A DNA stretch of 7,912 bases from an uncultured Clostridia bacterium. GTDB taxonomy: Bacteria; Bacillota; Clostridia; Christensenellales; Borkfalkiaceae. The stretch is taken from contig CAMWLA010000054.1 in assembly GCA_947174975.1 (NCBI GenBank), positions 1 through 7,912 on the forward strand, in the 5' to 3' direction. Below the pieces are notes generated by a model. It did no database searches, was not told the DNA's origin, and saw only the letters and a list, made by a program, of their open reading frames with translations. Shown here in pieces: positions 1 through 5,478 of the stretch. The translations under genes were made by a program, and so were the position numbers. Numbering within the stretch: the first letter of the stretch is position 1; every line of letters starts with the position of its first letter.

Positions 1-325
1 GTCCGTTTTGAGAATACGTGGAAATTTCAGCCCAAATCCCGTCGTAGCACTCGTCGGAAAATTGAGTTTTTAATCCGCGTATTATTTTTATGCACTGCTC
101 GTACTCGGTTTTACTCACGTTAAGCTTTTGCAGTTTTTTAACGTTTTTCATTGCCGCAACATAACTCTCGTCTGAGGTCAGCAAATAATTTCTTTTGGCT
201 TTTATGTACGCTTCGGAAAGCGTGGCTTTGCTTTTAAAAAACTGCTCGTCACTTTGCGGCTGTTTTTCAAAGTACGCTATTTTAAATGCCGTAGTAATTA
301 TAAACCGCTTTAATTTTTCATCCAT
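1..325 (-). CDS. Unrecognised protein, 3' end outside the window
   Basis: An open frame of 108 codons starts at ATG 325-323 and runs off the left edge with no stop. The protein begins MDEKLKRFIITTAFKIAYFE and is rich in lysine, glutamate, tyrosine and phenylalanine. It reads as a mostly helical, soluble, charged protein, with no signal peptide, membrane segment or catalytic motif that I can identify. I do not recognise the family. No Shine-Dalgarno sequence precedes the ATG (upstream bases are TTTTAAACT), and a -10-like TAAAAT sits so close that the transcript may be nearly leaderless. It is divergent from the small XRE regulator at 409-651 and shares with it a palindromic control region, so it is a plausible regulatory target of that protein (inference). 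The uninterrupted frame and reasonable codon use make a real gene likely; its function is open. Confidence 0.6.
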   Translation of the reverse strand, partial: MDEKLKRFIITTAFKIAYFEKQPQSDEQFFKSKATLSEAYIKAKRNYLLTSDESYVAAMKNVKKLQKLNVSKTEYEQCIKIIRGLKTQFSDECYDGIWAEISTYSQNG

Positions 326-335
326 AGTTTAAAAT

Positions 336-365
336 ATTTTAACATAGGCAAGTATACTTGCGCAA
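336..365 (-). promoter_or_regulatory. Candidate promoter for the left-edge minus-strand gene
   Basis: On the minus strand, TTGCGC (365-360) is followed after 18 bases by TAAAAT (341-336), five of six matches to the -10 consensus. The predicted transcript start near 329 lies only a few bases before the ATG at 325. A weaker alternative is TTGCTT (369-364), 17 bases, TATGTT (346-341). Either spacer contains most of the palindrome at 348-361, so a protein bound there would block this promoter. The -35 elements are weak. Confidence 0.4.
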
Positions 366-366
366 G
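348..366. promoter_or_regulatory. Overlapping palindromes, candidate operator of the divergent gene pair
   Basis: Two perfect palindromes overlap here: GCAAGTATACTTGC (348-361, 14 bases) and CTTGCGCAAG (357-366, 10 bases). Together they give three copies of the half-site GCAAG in alternating orientation. Cro/C1-type dimers bind short dyads of this kind, and the adjacent plus-strand gene encodes such a protein. Self-regulation plus control of the divergent gene is therefore the simplest reading. The palindromes are seen directly; the binding protein is inferred. Confidence 0.5.
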
Positions 367-384
367 CAATTTTGCATAATTTAT

Positions 385-390
385 TATAAT
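385..390 (+). promoter_or_regulatory. -10 element (TATAAT) of the XRE regulator gene
   Basis: A perfect TATAAT lies at 385-390. No good -35 is found at 16-18 bases upstream; that position (around 361-368) is occupied by the right end of the palindrome cluster. The predicted transcript start is about 397, which is exactly an in-frame ATG and 12 bases before the preferred start at 409. The promoter may depend on an activator, or may simply be weak. Confidence 0.5.
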
Positions 391-408
391 TCTTTTATGG
401 ATAAGTTG

Positions 409-651
409 ATGAACGTAAATAAGGCGATTGCCTTGCGCGTAAGCGAATTGCTTTTAAAAAAGAATATGACACAGTACAGATTGGAAAAGTCAAGCGGACT
501 ATCGCACAGTAGGCTTGGCTGTATTATGGGCGAAAAAAATAAAACCGTTACGCTTTCTACGGTAATGCTTTTGGCGCAAGGTTTTAATATGAGCTTAATC
601 GAATTTTTAGACAGCCCCTACTTCGATTTCGATAACTTGGAAATCAATTAA
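409..651 (+). CDS. Small XRE-family (Cro/C1-type) helix-turn-helix regulator
   Basis: An 80-residue protein made almost entirely of one Cro/C1-type DNA-binding domain. The helix-turn-helix covers about residues 21-40, TQYRLEKSSGLSHSRLGCIM, with the usual T-Q-x-x-L, the Gly of the turn, and S-x-S-x-L in the recognition helix. A short C-terminal part follows (FNMSLIEFLDSP, ending DNLEIN). As I recall, similar stand-alone domains starting M-x-x-NKAI and ending in N-L-E-I-D are common in Bacillota. There is no sensor or protease domain. I chose ATG 409 because a weak GGATAAG precedes it and the domain begins at once. ATG 397 (84 residues) has no ribosome binding site but coincides with the predicted transcript start, so leaderless translation from 397 is an alternative. 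The gene is divergent from the left-edge gene across a palindromic region and converges on the SSB-like gene. Role: transcriptional regulator, probably autoregulatory (inference). Confidence 0.85.
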   Translation: MNVNKAIALRVSELLLKKNMTQYRLEKSSGLSHSRLGCIMGEKNKTVTLSTVMLLAQGFNMSLIEFLDSPYFDFDNLEIN

Positions 652-655
652 AATA

Positions 656-679
656 AACGGTGACTATACAGTCACCGTT
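656..679. terminator. Bidirectional intrinsic terminator between convergent genes
   Basis: A perfect 10-base stem (AACGGTGACT, loop ATAC, AGTCACCGTT) fills the gap between the XRE gene stop (651) and the SSB-like gene stop (685). It is followed by ATTATTTA on the plus strand and TATTTTAATT on the minus strand. The stem is perfect in both directions, so it can serve both genes. The U-tracts are interrupted, so efficiency may be moderate. Confidence 0.75.
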
Positions 680-684
680 ATTAT

Positions 685-1374
685 TTACTGATTTTCCGCT
701 TCGAAAGTACGAGGTACGGAATAGAGGTCGAACTCGCTGTCTATGTCGAACTCGCTGTCATCGTCAAACGCGGCAAGCTTGGAAATAGATACCTCGTATG
801 CGGTCATGGAAACGAAGCTTTCGTCCGGCTGCTTTTTCTGATACTCGCGGCTCTGTATTCTGCCCGACAGCGCAACCTTGTCGCCTACGGCAAGGTTTCT
901 TACGAACCTCGCGTTTCTGCCCCAAGCGATTGCGGGTATGTAATCGGACTTGTTGTAGCTGCGGTTTACCGCAACCAAAAGATCTGCAATTTCGCGGTTA
1001 AACGGCGTAGTGCGGTATACGGGCGGTTTGCAGATATAGCCCGAAAGCACGATAGAGTTAGGATTTTTATCGGGCTGGGTATCCAAAAGCTCGCGCACGA
1101 AAACCGTAAGCATTAAGCGGGACTTGCCGTCCTCAAGCTTGTTGTAGGAACGGAACTGACCCAACGCACAGATAAATCCGCCCTTCTTCATATCTTCGGT
1201 CATTATCCTTTCGGAAACGGTGACGGGAAGTATATCGGCTTGACCCGAAAGGCGCATAACTTTTACGAAAAACTCGTAAAACCCTTCGCCGTAAACCTCG
1301 TGGGAAAATTGAGCGTCGGACACGATTTCGCCGTATATGTAGACCTTGTTGTTTTTCTCTGTGTTGTAATTCAT
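685..1374 (-). CDS. Tandem-OB-fold single-stranded DNA-binding-like protein
   Basis: A 229-residue protein with two OB-fold-like units. Unit one is about residues 10-97 (VYIYGEIVSD, then VTVSE and GGFICALGQFRSY). Unit two is about 107-200 (SIVLSGYICKPPVYRT, then YIPAIAWGRNARF and LAVGDKVALSGRIQSREY). The second unit is the clearer match to the SSB/PriB fold, with the G-x-[I/L]-x-x-x-P strand, the A-W-G-x-x-A turn and a G-D-x-V-x-[L/V]-x-G-R-I-Q strand. The expected role is binding single-stranded DNA during replication, repair or recombination. The tail has an acidic stretch (DDDSEFDIDSEFD, 204-216) but ends in FEAENQ rather than the DDIPF-like tip by which canonical SSB recruits partners. 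It is therefore probably an accessory paralogue, with the standard ssb elsewhere. The ATG at 1374 is chosen because GGAGG (1384-1380) lies five bases upstream; a longer frame from TTG 1386 would overlap that site. It follows the deacetylase gene by 64 bases with no obvious terminator and ends at a hairpin. Confidence 0.8.
   Translation of the reverse strand: MNYNTEKNNKVYIYGEIVSDAQFSHEVYGEGFYEFFVKVMRLSGQADILPVTVSERIMTEDMKKGGFICALGQFRSYNKLEDGKSRLMLTVFVRELLDTQPDKNPNSIVLSGYICKPPVYRTTPFNREIADLLVAVNRSYNKSDYIPAIAWGRNARFVRNLAVGDKVALSGRIQSREYQKKQPDESFVSMTAYEVSISKLAAFDDDSEFDIDSEFDLYSVPRTFEAENQ
727..759 (-). repeat. Short in-frame direct repeat in the acidic tail of the SSB-like gene
   Basis: The 15-base unit GTCGAACTCGCTGTC occurs at 727-741 and again, identical, at 745-759, a period of 18 bases. 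It encodes two copies of the acidic peptide DSEFD separated by one isoleucine. Identical codons in both copies suggest a recent duplication or slippage event. Confidence 0.8.
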
Positions 1375-1379
1375 ATATG

Positions 1380-1384
1380 CCTCC
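1380..1384 (-). promoter_or_regulatory. Ribosome binding site that fixes the SSB-like start
   Basis: GGAGG at 1384-1380 stands five bases before ATG 1374. The alternative TTG start at 1386 lies just upstream of, and directly abutting, this site and can be set aside. Confidence 0.85.
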
Positions 1385-1438
1385 AAAATAGTTTTTCAAA
1401 TTGTCAAGTGTACAGATTATCAATTGTTAATGCGACGC

Positions 1439-2203
1439 TTATTTTGCCGGTTGTTGTCTTCCCGTTCCGTCGATCACGTAGTTATCCTTGTAAATCAATT
1501 CCCCTATAGGTACGAAGCTGTAGCCCTTGTTTTTAAGCGTTTCCAAAATTATGGGAACGGCTTCGGCAGTGTGCAGTCCGTTGTTGTGCATTAAGATTAT
1601 CGAGCCGTTTTTGACGTTATTTATTACCCTCATTGCGATATCCGTTGCAGAAAGGTCTTTCCAGTCTAAACTGTCGGTATCCCACTGTATTGAATAGTAC
1701 CCGAGCTCAGACGCGGTTTTAATAAGCTCGTCGTCGTAATCGCCGTAGGGCGGACGGAAAAGGTTAACTTCCTTGCCCGTAATATTTTTAATCGCTTCAG
1801 CGGAAGTTTCAAGCTCTAACTTAATCTCTTCGCTGTTCTGCTTGCTCATATAGCTGTGCGTAGAGCTGTGGGTTCCTATCTCGTGTCCCGCCTCATCGAT
1901 TTTTTTGACGTATTCGGGATATTTTTCAGCCCAGAACTCCACCATAAACCACGTAGCGTGAACGTTGCCGACCCTTAAAGCCTTTAAAATTTCATCCGTA
2001 TGTTCTACGCCCCACGCGCAGTCAAACGAAATAGAAACTACTTTGTCTTCCCGCTCTACGCTGTAAATGGGTATCAGTCTCGGCGAATTGCCGTAATACA
2101 CCGAATACGCGCCCGTGAAATAGACCGACACCGACAGCACCGTAAATAAAATTAAGGCAACCGCCGTCAGCACCACACTTTTAAGCTTAAACGTTTTTAT
2201 CAC
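1439..2203 (-). CDS. pdaB: PdaB-like polysaccharide (NodB-type) deacetylase, membrane-anchored
   Basis: A 254-residue protein with one N-terminal membrane segment (about 10-30) and then an extracytoplasmic NodB homology domain (about 55-235). Such enzymes remove acetyl groups from peptidoglycan or other N-acetylated glycans. Motif 1 is SFDCAWG (59-65) with the catalytic-base Asp61; the second Asp of the usual TFDDG is absent. Motif 2 is GTHSSTH with His112 and His116; motif 3 is RPPYG (150-154); motif 4 is DTDSLDW (175-181); motif 5 is IILMHN with His206. In the sporulation deacetylase PdaB the motif-1 region is also, as I recall it, of TFDxxWG form, and the length is similar, so PdaB is the best assignment. 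The start is GTG 2203 with GGAGAG (2215-2210) six bases upstream. The gene is insulated from rarA by a terminator and precedes the SSB-like gene. A vegetative cell-wall role is also possible. Confidence 0.85.
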   Translation of the reverse strand: MIKTFKLKSVVLTAVALILFTVLSVSVYFTGAYSVYYGNSPRLIPIYSVEREDKVVSISFDCAWGVEHTDEILKALRVGNVHATWFMVEFWAEKYPEYVKKIDEAGHEIGTHSSTHSYMSKQNSEEIKLELETSAEAIKNITGKEVNLFRPPYGDYDDELIKTASELGYYSIQWDTDSLDWKDLSATDIAMRVINNVKNGSIILMHNNGLHTAEAVPIILETLKNKGYSFVPIGELIYKDNYVIDGTGRQQPAK

Positions 2204-2236
2204 TGCTTACTCTCCAATAATACCAAATTAATTACC

Positions 2237-2292
2237 GCGGTTTTTGACTGATTTCGTCGTTTTTGATGTTATTTTACAGTTTTTCAAACCGC
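2237..2292 (-). repeat. Imperfect long-range inverted repeat in the deacetylase leader
   Basis: GCGGTTTTTGACTG (2237-2250) and CAGTTTTTCAAACCGC (2278-2292 with inner CAGT) share complementary ends: seven bases (GCGGTTT with AAACCGC) and four inner bases (ACTG with CAGT). It lies between the rarA terminator and the deacetylase gene, in what would be that gene's promoter or leader. It could form a weak structure. I see no known riboswitch and no convincing promoter in this AT-rich gap (2204-2338). Confidence 0.25.
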
Positions 2293-2338
2293 TCTTTTTT
2301 ATAAATTTATTTTTTGCGGCTTAAATTTATGAGTAAAT

Positions 2339-2371
2339 AAAAAAAATCGTCCACACTTGTCCGTGCGAACG
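2339..2371 (-). terminator. Intrinsic terminator of the patatin-rarA unit
   Basis: Read on the minus strand, CGTTCGCAC, loop GGACAA, GTGTGGACG form a nine-pair stem, followed by A and eight uninterrupted T. Two of the pairs are G-U and exist only in minus-strand RNA; the plus-strand version would have A-C mismatches. The terminator is therefore directional and belongs to rarA, whose stop codon is 18 bases upstream. Confidence 0.9.
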
Positions 2372-2389
2372 GTTTTTTCTGATATGTAA

Positions 2390-3700
2390 TTAAGGCTTAC
2401 CCTTGTCCTTGCGGTTTTGTTTTACCGTCTTTTCGTAACCGTAGTCGGACGGGGTGTAATAAACCCTATCCTTTAATTTATCGGGCAGATACTGCTGTTT
2501 TACCCAGCCGCCCGAAAAGTTGTGCGGGTATTTGTATTCGGCGCTTTGCGCTTTCGTTTCCTTATCGCCGAAAGTGTTATCTTTAAGATACGGCGGAACG
2601 CCCTCGTCGTCGCGAACCTCGCGCGCATCCCTTTTCGCCGCGTTCATAGCTTCAACAACGGTATTGCTCTTCGGCGCTTCACAGACGTAAATTATCGCAT
2701 TCGACATAGGGATTAATCCCTCGGGATAGCCGATTTTTTCAAACGCGTACATTGCAGACGTAGCGACGTTAAGCGCGTTGGGGTCCGCCATGCCCACGTC
2801 CTCGGAAGAATGAACGACAAGACGGCGAAGCAAAAGCATAGGGTCGCACCCGCCCTCGATAAGGCGCATTGCGTAGTAAAGCGCTGCGTTTGAATCCGAA
2901 CCGCGGAGCGACTTACAGAAAGCCGAAAGATAGTCGTAATACGCGTCCTCGCTGTAAGAGAGCGCCTTGCGCTGAATTGACTGCTCCGCGTCCGACAGCG
3001 TAATTTTAATGCTTCCGTCCGCAAGGGGCGGAGTCGTTAAAACTGCAAGCTCCAAGGCGTTGTACGCTGTGCGCAGATCCCCACCCGAAAGTCTTGAAAT
3101 ATGTTCAAGCGCGCTGTCCTCGATTTCCGCGTTATATTCGCCCAAGCCCTTGCGCTTGTCTTTAAGGGCGCGCTTCAGCGCTTCGGAAACGTCGCCGTCC
3201 GTCAAGTGCTTAAACTCGAACACTCTGCACCGCGACACGATTGCGGGCGTCATCGACGAATAGGGGTTTTCCGTAGTTGAGCCTATAAAAATTATAGTAC
3301 CGCGCTCGATAGATGGAAGGAGTGAATCGGACTGGGTTTTATTGAAACGATGGCACTCGTCAAGCATAAGATAGGTGCGCTTGCCGTAAAGTTTAAGATT
3401 ATTGAGCGCAGTTTCCACCGCCCTTTTAACGTCGGCTACACCCGCTTGCACGGCGTTCAGCTTTATAAATTCGCCGTGCGTGGTTGAAGCGATAATATTC
3501 GCAAGCGTAGTTTTGCCCGTACCGGGGGGACCCCAGAAAATACAGCTTCCCAGTCTGTCCGCAAGTATAGCACGCCTTAAAAGCGAACCCTCGGCCACGA
3601 TGTGCTTCTGACCGATAAACTCGTTTAAGTTGTTTGCGCGCATACGCTCGGCAAGGGGCTTTGCCCCCTCTTCGTTGCCGTTTAAATCAAATAAATCCAT
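2390..3700 (-). CDS. rarA: Replication-associated recombination ATPase RarA (MgsA)
   Basis: A 436-residue AAA+ protein of the clamp-loader-related RarA/MgsA/WRNIP1 family. It acts at stalled replication forks and interacts with SSB, and the family forms tetramers. Visible motifs: the N-terminal PLAERMRANNLNEFIGQKH (about 15-33) typical of the family; Walker A GPPGTGKT (57-64); Walker B LMLDECHRFNK (111-121, Asp114-Glu115); sensor 1 IGSTTENPY (139-147); and SRCRVFEF (156-163) with the presumed arginine finger. The C-terminal part carries the conserved helical region around LVVHSSEDVGMADPNAL and, later, PYLKDNTFG and YKYPHNFSGGWVKQQYLP. The length is normal. In Walker B the usual isoleucine of DEIH is cysteine. 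ATG 3700 is preceded by AGG six bases upstream and begins two bases after the stop of the patatin gene, so translation is probably coupled. A strong terminator follows. Confidence 0.97.
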   Translation of the reverse strand: MDLFDLNGNEEGAKPLAERMRANNLNEFIGQKHIVAEGSLLRRAILADRLGSCIFWGPPGTGKTTLANIIASTTHGEFIKLNAVQAGVADVKRAVETALNNLKLYGKRTYLMLDECHRFNKTQSDSLLPSIERGTIIFIGSTTENPYSSMTPAIVSRCRVFEFKHLTDGDVSEALKRALKDKRKGLGEYNAEIEDSALEHISRLSGGDLRTAYNALELAVLTTPPLADGSIKITLSDAEQSIQRKALSYSEDAYYDYLSAFCKSLRGSDSNAALYYAMRLIEGGCDPMLLLRRLVVHSSEDVGMADPNALNVATSAMYAFEKIGYPEGLIPMSNAIIYVCEAPKSNTVVEAMNAAKRDAREVRDDEGVPPYLKDNTFGDKETKAQSAEYKYPHNFSGGWVKQQYLPDKLKDRVYYTPSDYGYEKTVKQNRKDKGKP

Positions 3701-3702
3701 AA

Positions 3703-4494
3703 TTAACCTAATAATTCTTTAATCTTTGGCATGTTTTTCTTTGCAAGGAGATAGCCTTCTTCAAAGGCTTTGTCCAAGTCTTTTATAACGTACTGGCTCA
3801 TTCCTTTCATTTCGGGCTGCAAAAGCATATCGCACATACTCTTATCGCGCTCGTAGCGGAGTGCGGAGTTCTGCGCGTCCATAATATCGTAAACCCTTAA
3901 AACCATATTTAAAATACCGTGGACGTCGTCTATCCGCTCGGAACAGTTTTTAAGTACGTCCATTGCAATTACTACGTCCGCGCCCATTTCCTTAACTATT
4001 TTTATGGGAACGCGGCAGACGCAACCGCCGTCAACCAAAAGCTCGTTCTCATACTTTAACGGGCGGAATACTGCGGGAATCGTGCTTGAAGCTTGTATTG
4101 CAAACGCGGCGTCGCCGCTTTCAAAAACGTGTTCTTTACCCGACAGAATATCTGTTGCAACGCATTTGAATTTTACGGGGAAATCTTCTATATTTTTCAG
4201 CGCCAGATTTTCACACAATAAGTCACGTACCTTTCCGCTTCGAAGCAGCGACATCTGCGACAGTGCGGCGGGGTTAATCGAAATGATATCCCTCTTTCTG
4301 AGTTTAAGCACGATCTCGTGCATTCTTTTTGCGCTTACGCCGCTTGCGTACACTCCGCCGACGACCGCGCCCATAGAGCTGCCCGCAATGAAATCGGGCT
4401 TAATGCCCTCCTCTTCCAAGGCTTTCAAAAGCCCGACGTGCGCAACCCCGCGCGAACCTCCGCTTCCCAGCGCAAGCCCCAATTTTTTACTCAT
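3703..4494 (-). CDS. ylbK: Patatin-like serine hydrolase (YlbK/RssA/NTE type)
   Basis: A 263-residue cytoplasmic patatin-domain protein, predicted lipid acyl hydrolase (phospholipase A or lysophospholipase type); the true substrate is not known from sequence. The oxyanion-hole motif GSGGSRG spans 10-16, the nucleophile elbow GSSMG spans 38-42 with Ser40, and the second dyad residue is Asp155 in VDGG. The region FAIQASSTIPAVFRPL and the stretch GADVVIAMDV are typical of bacterial single-domain members (RssA, YlbK). The ATG at 4494 is chosen because a strong AAAGGGGG (4507-4500) lies five bases upstream and the conserved domain begins at once; the frame is open further upstream, but that would read through the divergent ylbJ start. 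It is head-to-head with ylbJ (33 bases between ATGs) and followed at two bases by rarA. In B. subtilis ylbK is next to ylbJ, which supports the naming. The symbol is by family and neighbourhood. Confidence 0.9.
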   Translation of the reverse strand: MSKKLGLALGSGGSRGVAHVGLLKALEEEGIKPDFIAGSSMGAVVGGVYASGVSAKRMHEIVLKLRKRDIISINPAALSQMSLLRSGKVRDLLCENLALKNIEDFPVKFKCVATDILSGKEHVFESGDAAFAIQASSTIPAVFRPLKYENELLVDGGCVCRVPIKIVKEMGADVVIAMDVLKNCSERIDDVHGILNMVLRVYDIMDAQNSALRYERDKSMCDMLLQPEMKGMSQYVIKDLDKAFEEGYLLAKKNMPKIKELLG

Positions 4495-4499
4495 ATTCG

Positions 4500-4507
4500 C
4501 CCCCTTT
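4500..4507 (-). promoter_or_regulatory. Ribosome binding site that fixes the patatin start
   Basis: AAAGGGGG at 4507-4500 lies five bases before ATG 4494, which excludes the upstream in-frame starts reaching into ylbJ. Confidence 0.8.
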
Positions 4508-4527
4508 AAGCAGTATTCTATAAAGAA

Positions 4528-5478
4528 ATGAAGTTCGTAAACATAGTTAAATTCGCCGTGCCCGCAATTGTTCTTACAATGATAGCGGGCGCAATTATAA
4601 TTTATCCCGAACGGTACATATCCTGCTGTTTGCAAGGCTTCGTCATGTGGGCGGAATGCGTGCTTCCGTCGCTGTTTCCGTTTATGGTAATTACGCTTAT
4701 TATTATAAAATCCGGCTTTGCGGAAAAGGCTTCCTTACCCCTTAAAAAGGTGACGGGACTTTTCAATCTGCCCCCCGCCGCCGCGGTGTGTTTTATTATA
4801 AGTATATGTTCGGGGTATCCCGCCGGCTCGAAATGCGTGCTTGAATTTTACGAGAAAGGCTGTCTTTCCCAAAAGGACTGCAAAAAGCTTTCCTACCTTT
4901 GCTCCACTTCGGGGCCGCTGTTTATAATAGGCAGTATCGGCGTGAGAATGCTCGGCGATAAGAGCGCGGGCTGGAAAATACTTCTGGCGCATTTTCTTTC
5001 CGTATTGATTATTGCCCTTATTCTCTCGCTTTTTTCAAAAAAGGGCGAAAAACAGCAATTAAAACGTGAACCTGTTAAAAGCAATTTGCTTTACGATTCA
5101 TTTTACGGTGCGGTAATCTCCGTTGCCGTAGCGGGCGGGTTTATCGCATTTTTCAGCGTTGCCGCACAAATTTTTGCGGATTTCAATTTCCTTATAGTTT
5201 TTGAAAAAATGTTTTGCCTTTTTACCGATGAAACAAGCGCGAAAGGCGTAAGCTTAGGGCTTATTGAAGCGACGATAGGCTGCCGAACGCTGTCCGCCGC
5301 GACGGGTAAACTTACTTTACCGTTTGCGGGGTTTTTGATAACCTTCGGCGGCGTGTCTATAATTTTACAGCAGCTTGCCTATCTTTGCAAAGCGGGCGTA
5401 AAGCCGCTGAACTTTGTAGGTGTAAAATTTATTCAAGGAATTGCGTGCTTTCTTATACTACTTTTAATATGCTCCTAA
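4528..5478 (+). CDS. ylbJ: YlbJ-like sporulation integral membrane protein
   Basis: A 316-residue polytopic membrane protein with roughly eight hydrophobic segments (about 8-27, 35-62, 82-97, 128-142, 150-170, 192-216, 264-286, 300-315). Family signatures are visible: a VLPSLFPF loop (45-52), ISICSGYPAGSK (91-102), STSGPLFIIGSIGV (126-139), GLIEATIGC (244-252) and ITFGGVSIILQQLAYL (271-286). These match YlbJ, a nucleoside-recognition/Gate-domain protein expressed in the mother cell during sporulation in B. subtilis; its transported substrate is not established. It is shorter than I recall for B. subtilis YlbJ (about 400 residues). The ATG at 4528 has only a weak AAAGAA before it. The gene is the only plus-strand gene in the right half: it is divergent from the patatin gene and its last 15 bases overlap the end of pheA. 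Next to coaD and ylbK homologues it keeps the B. subtilis neighbourhood. Confidence 0.85.
   Translation: MKFVNIVKFAVPAIVLTMIAGAIIIYPERYISCCLQGFVMWAECVLPSLFPFMVITLIIIKSGFAEKASLPLKKVTGLFNLPPAAAVCFIISICSGYPAGSKCVLEFYEKGCLSQKDCKKLSYLCSTSGPLFIIGSIGVRMLGDKSAGWKILLAHFLSVLIIALILSLFSKKGEKQQLKREPVKSNLLYDSFYGAVISVAVAGGFIAFFSVAAQIFADFNFLIVFEKMFCLFTDETSAKGVSLGLIEATIGCRTLSAATGKLTLPFAGFLITFGGVSIILQQLAYLCKAGVKPLNFVGVKFIQGIACFLILLLICS

Noticed and set aside
1..651. Toxin-antitoxin interpretation of the XRE gene and its neighbour
   Set aside because: Type II pairs are usually co-directional and overlapping; these genes are divergent, the partner is incomplete and shows no toxin motif.
1402..1407. Perfect TTGACA on the minus strand upstream of the SSB-like gene
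   Set aside because: A -10 at the normal distance would fall on the GGAGGC ribosome binding site, so it cannot be the promoter of this gene; no matching -10 exists.
1133..1423. Other-frame reading overlapping the start of the SSB-like gene
   Set aside because: It crosses the SSB-like ribosome binding site, is arginine-rich as shadows often are, and has no family resemblance.
2713..3024. Second minus-strand frame of about 100 codons inside rarA
   Set aside because: It is an arginine- and serine-rich out-of-frame shadow of rarA with no independent support.
4491..4524. Possible sigma-E-like promoter (CATATT at 4492, TATTCT or TATAAA at 4514-4524) for ylbJ
   Set aside because: Family knowledge makes sigma-E control attractive, but the -10 match is poor and the distance to the ATG too short for a confident call.
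4004..4531. Plus-strand open frame of 175 codons whose stop overlaps the ylbJ ATG (ATGA)
   Set aside because: It lies wholly antisense to the patatin coding region, has no domain and no supported start. The long open frame is explained by codon use of the opposite gene, and the overlap with ylbJ is probably chance.
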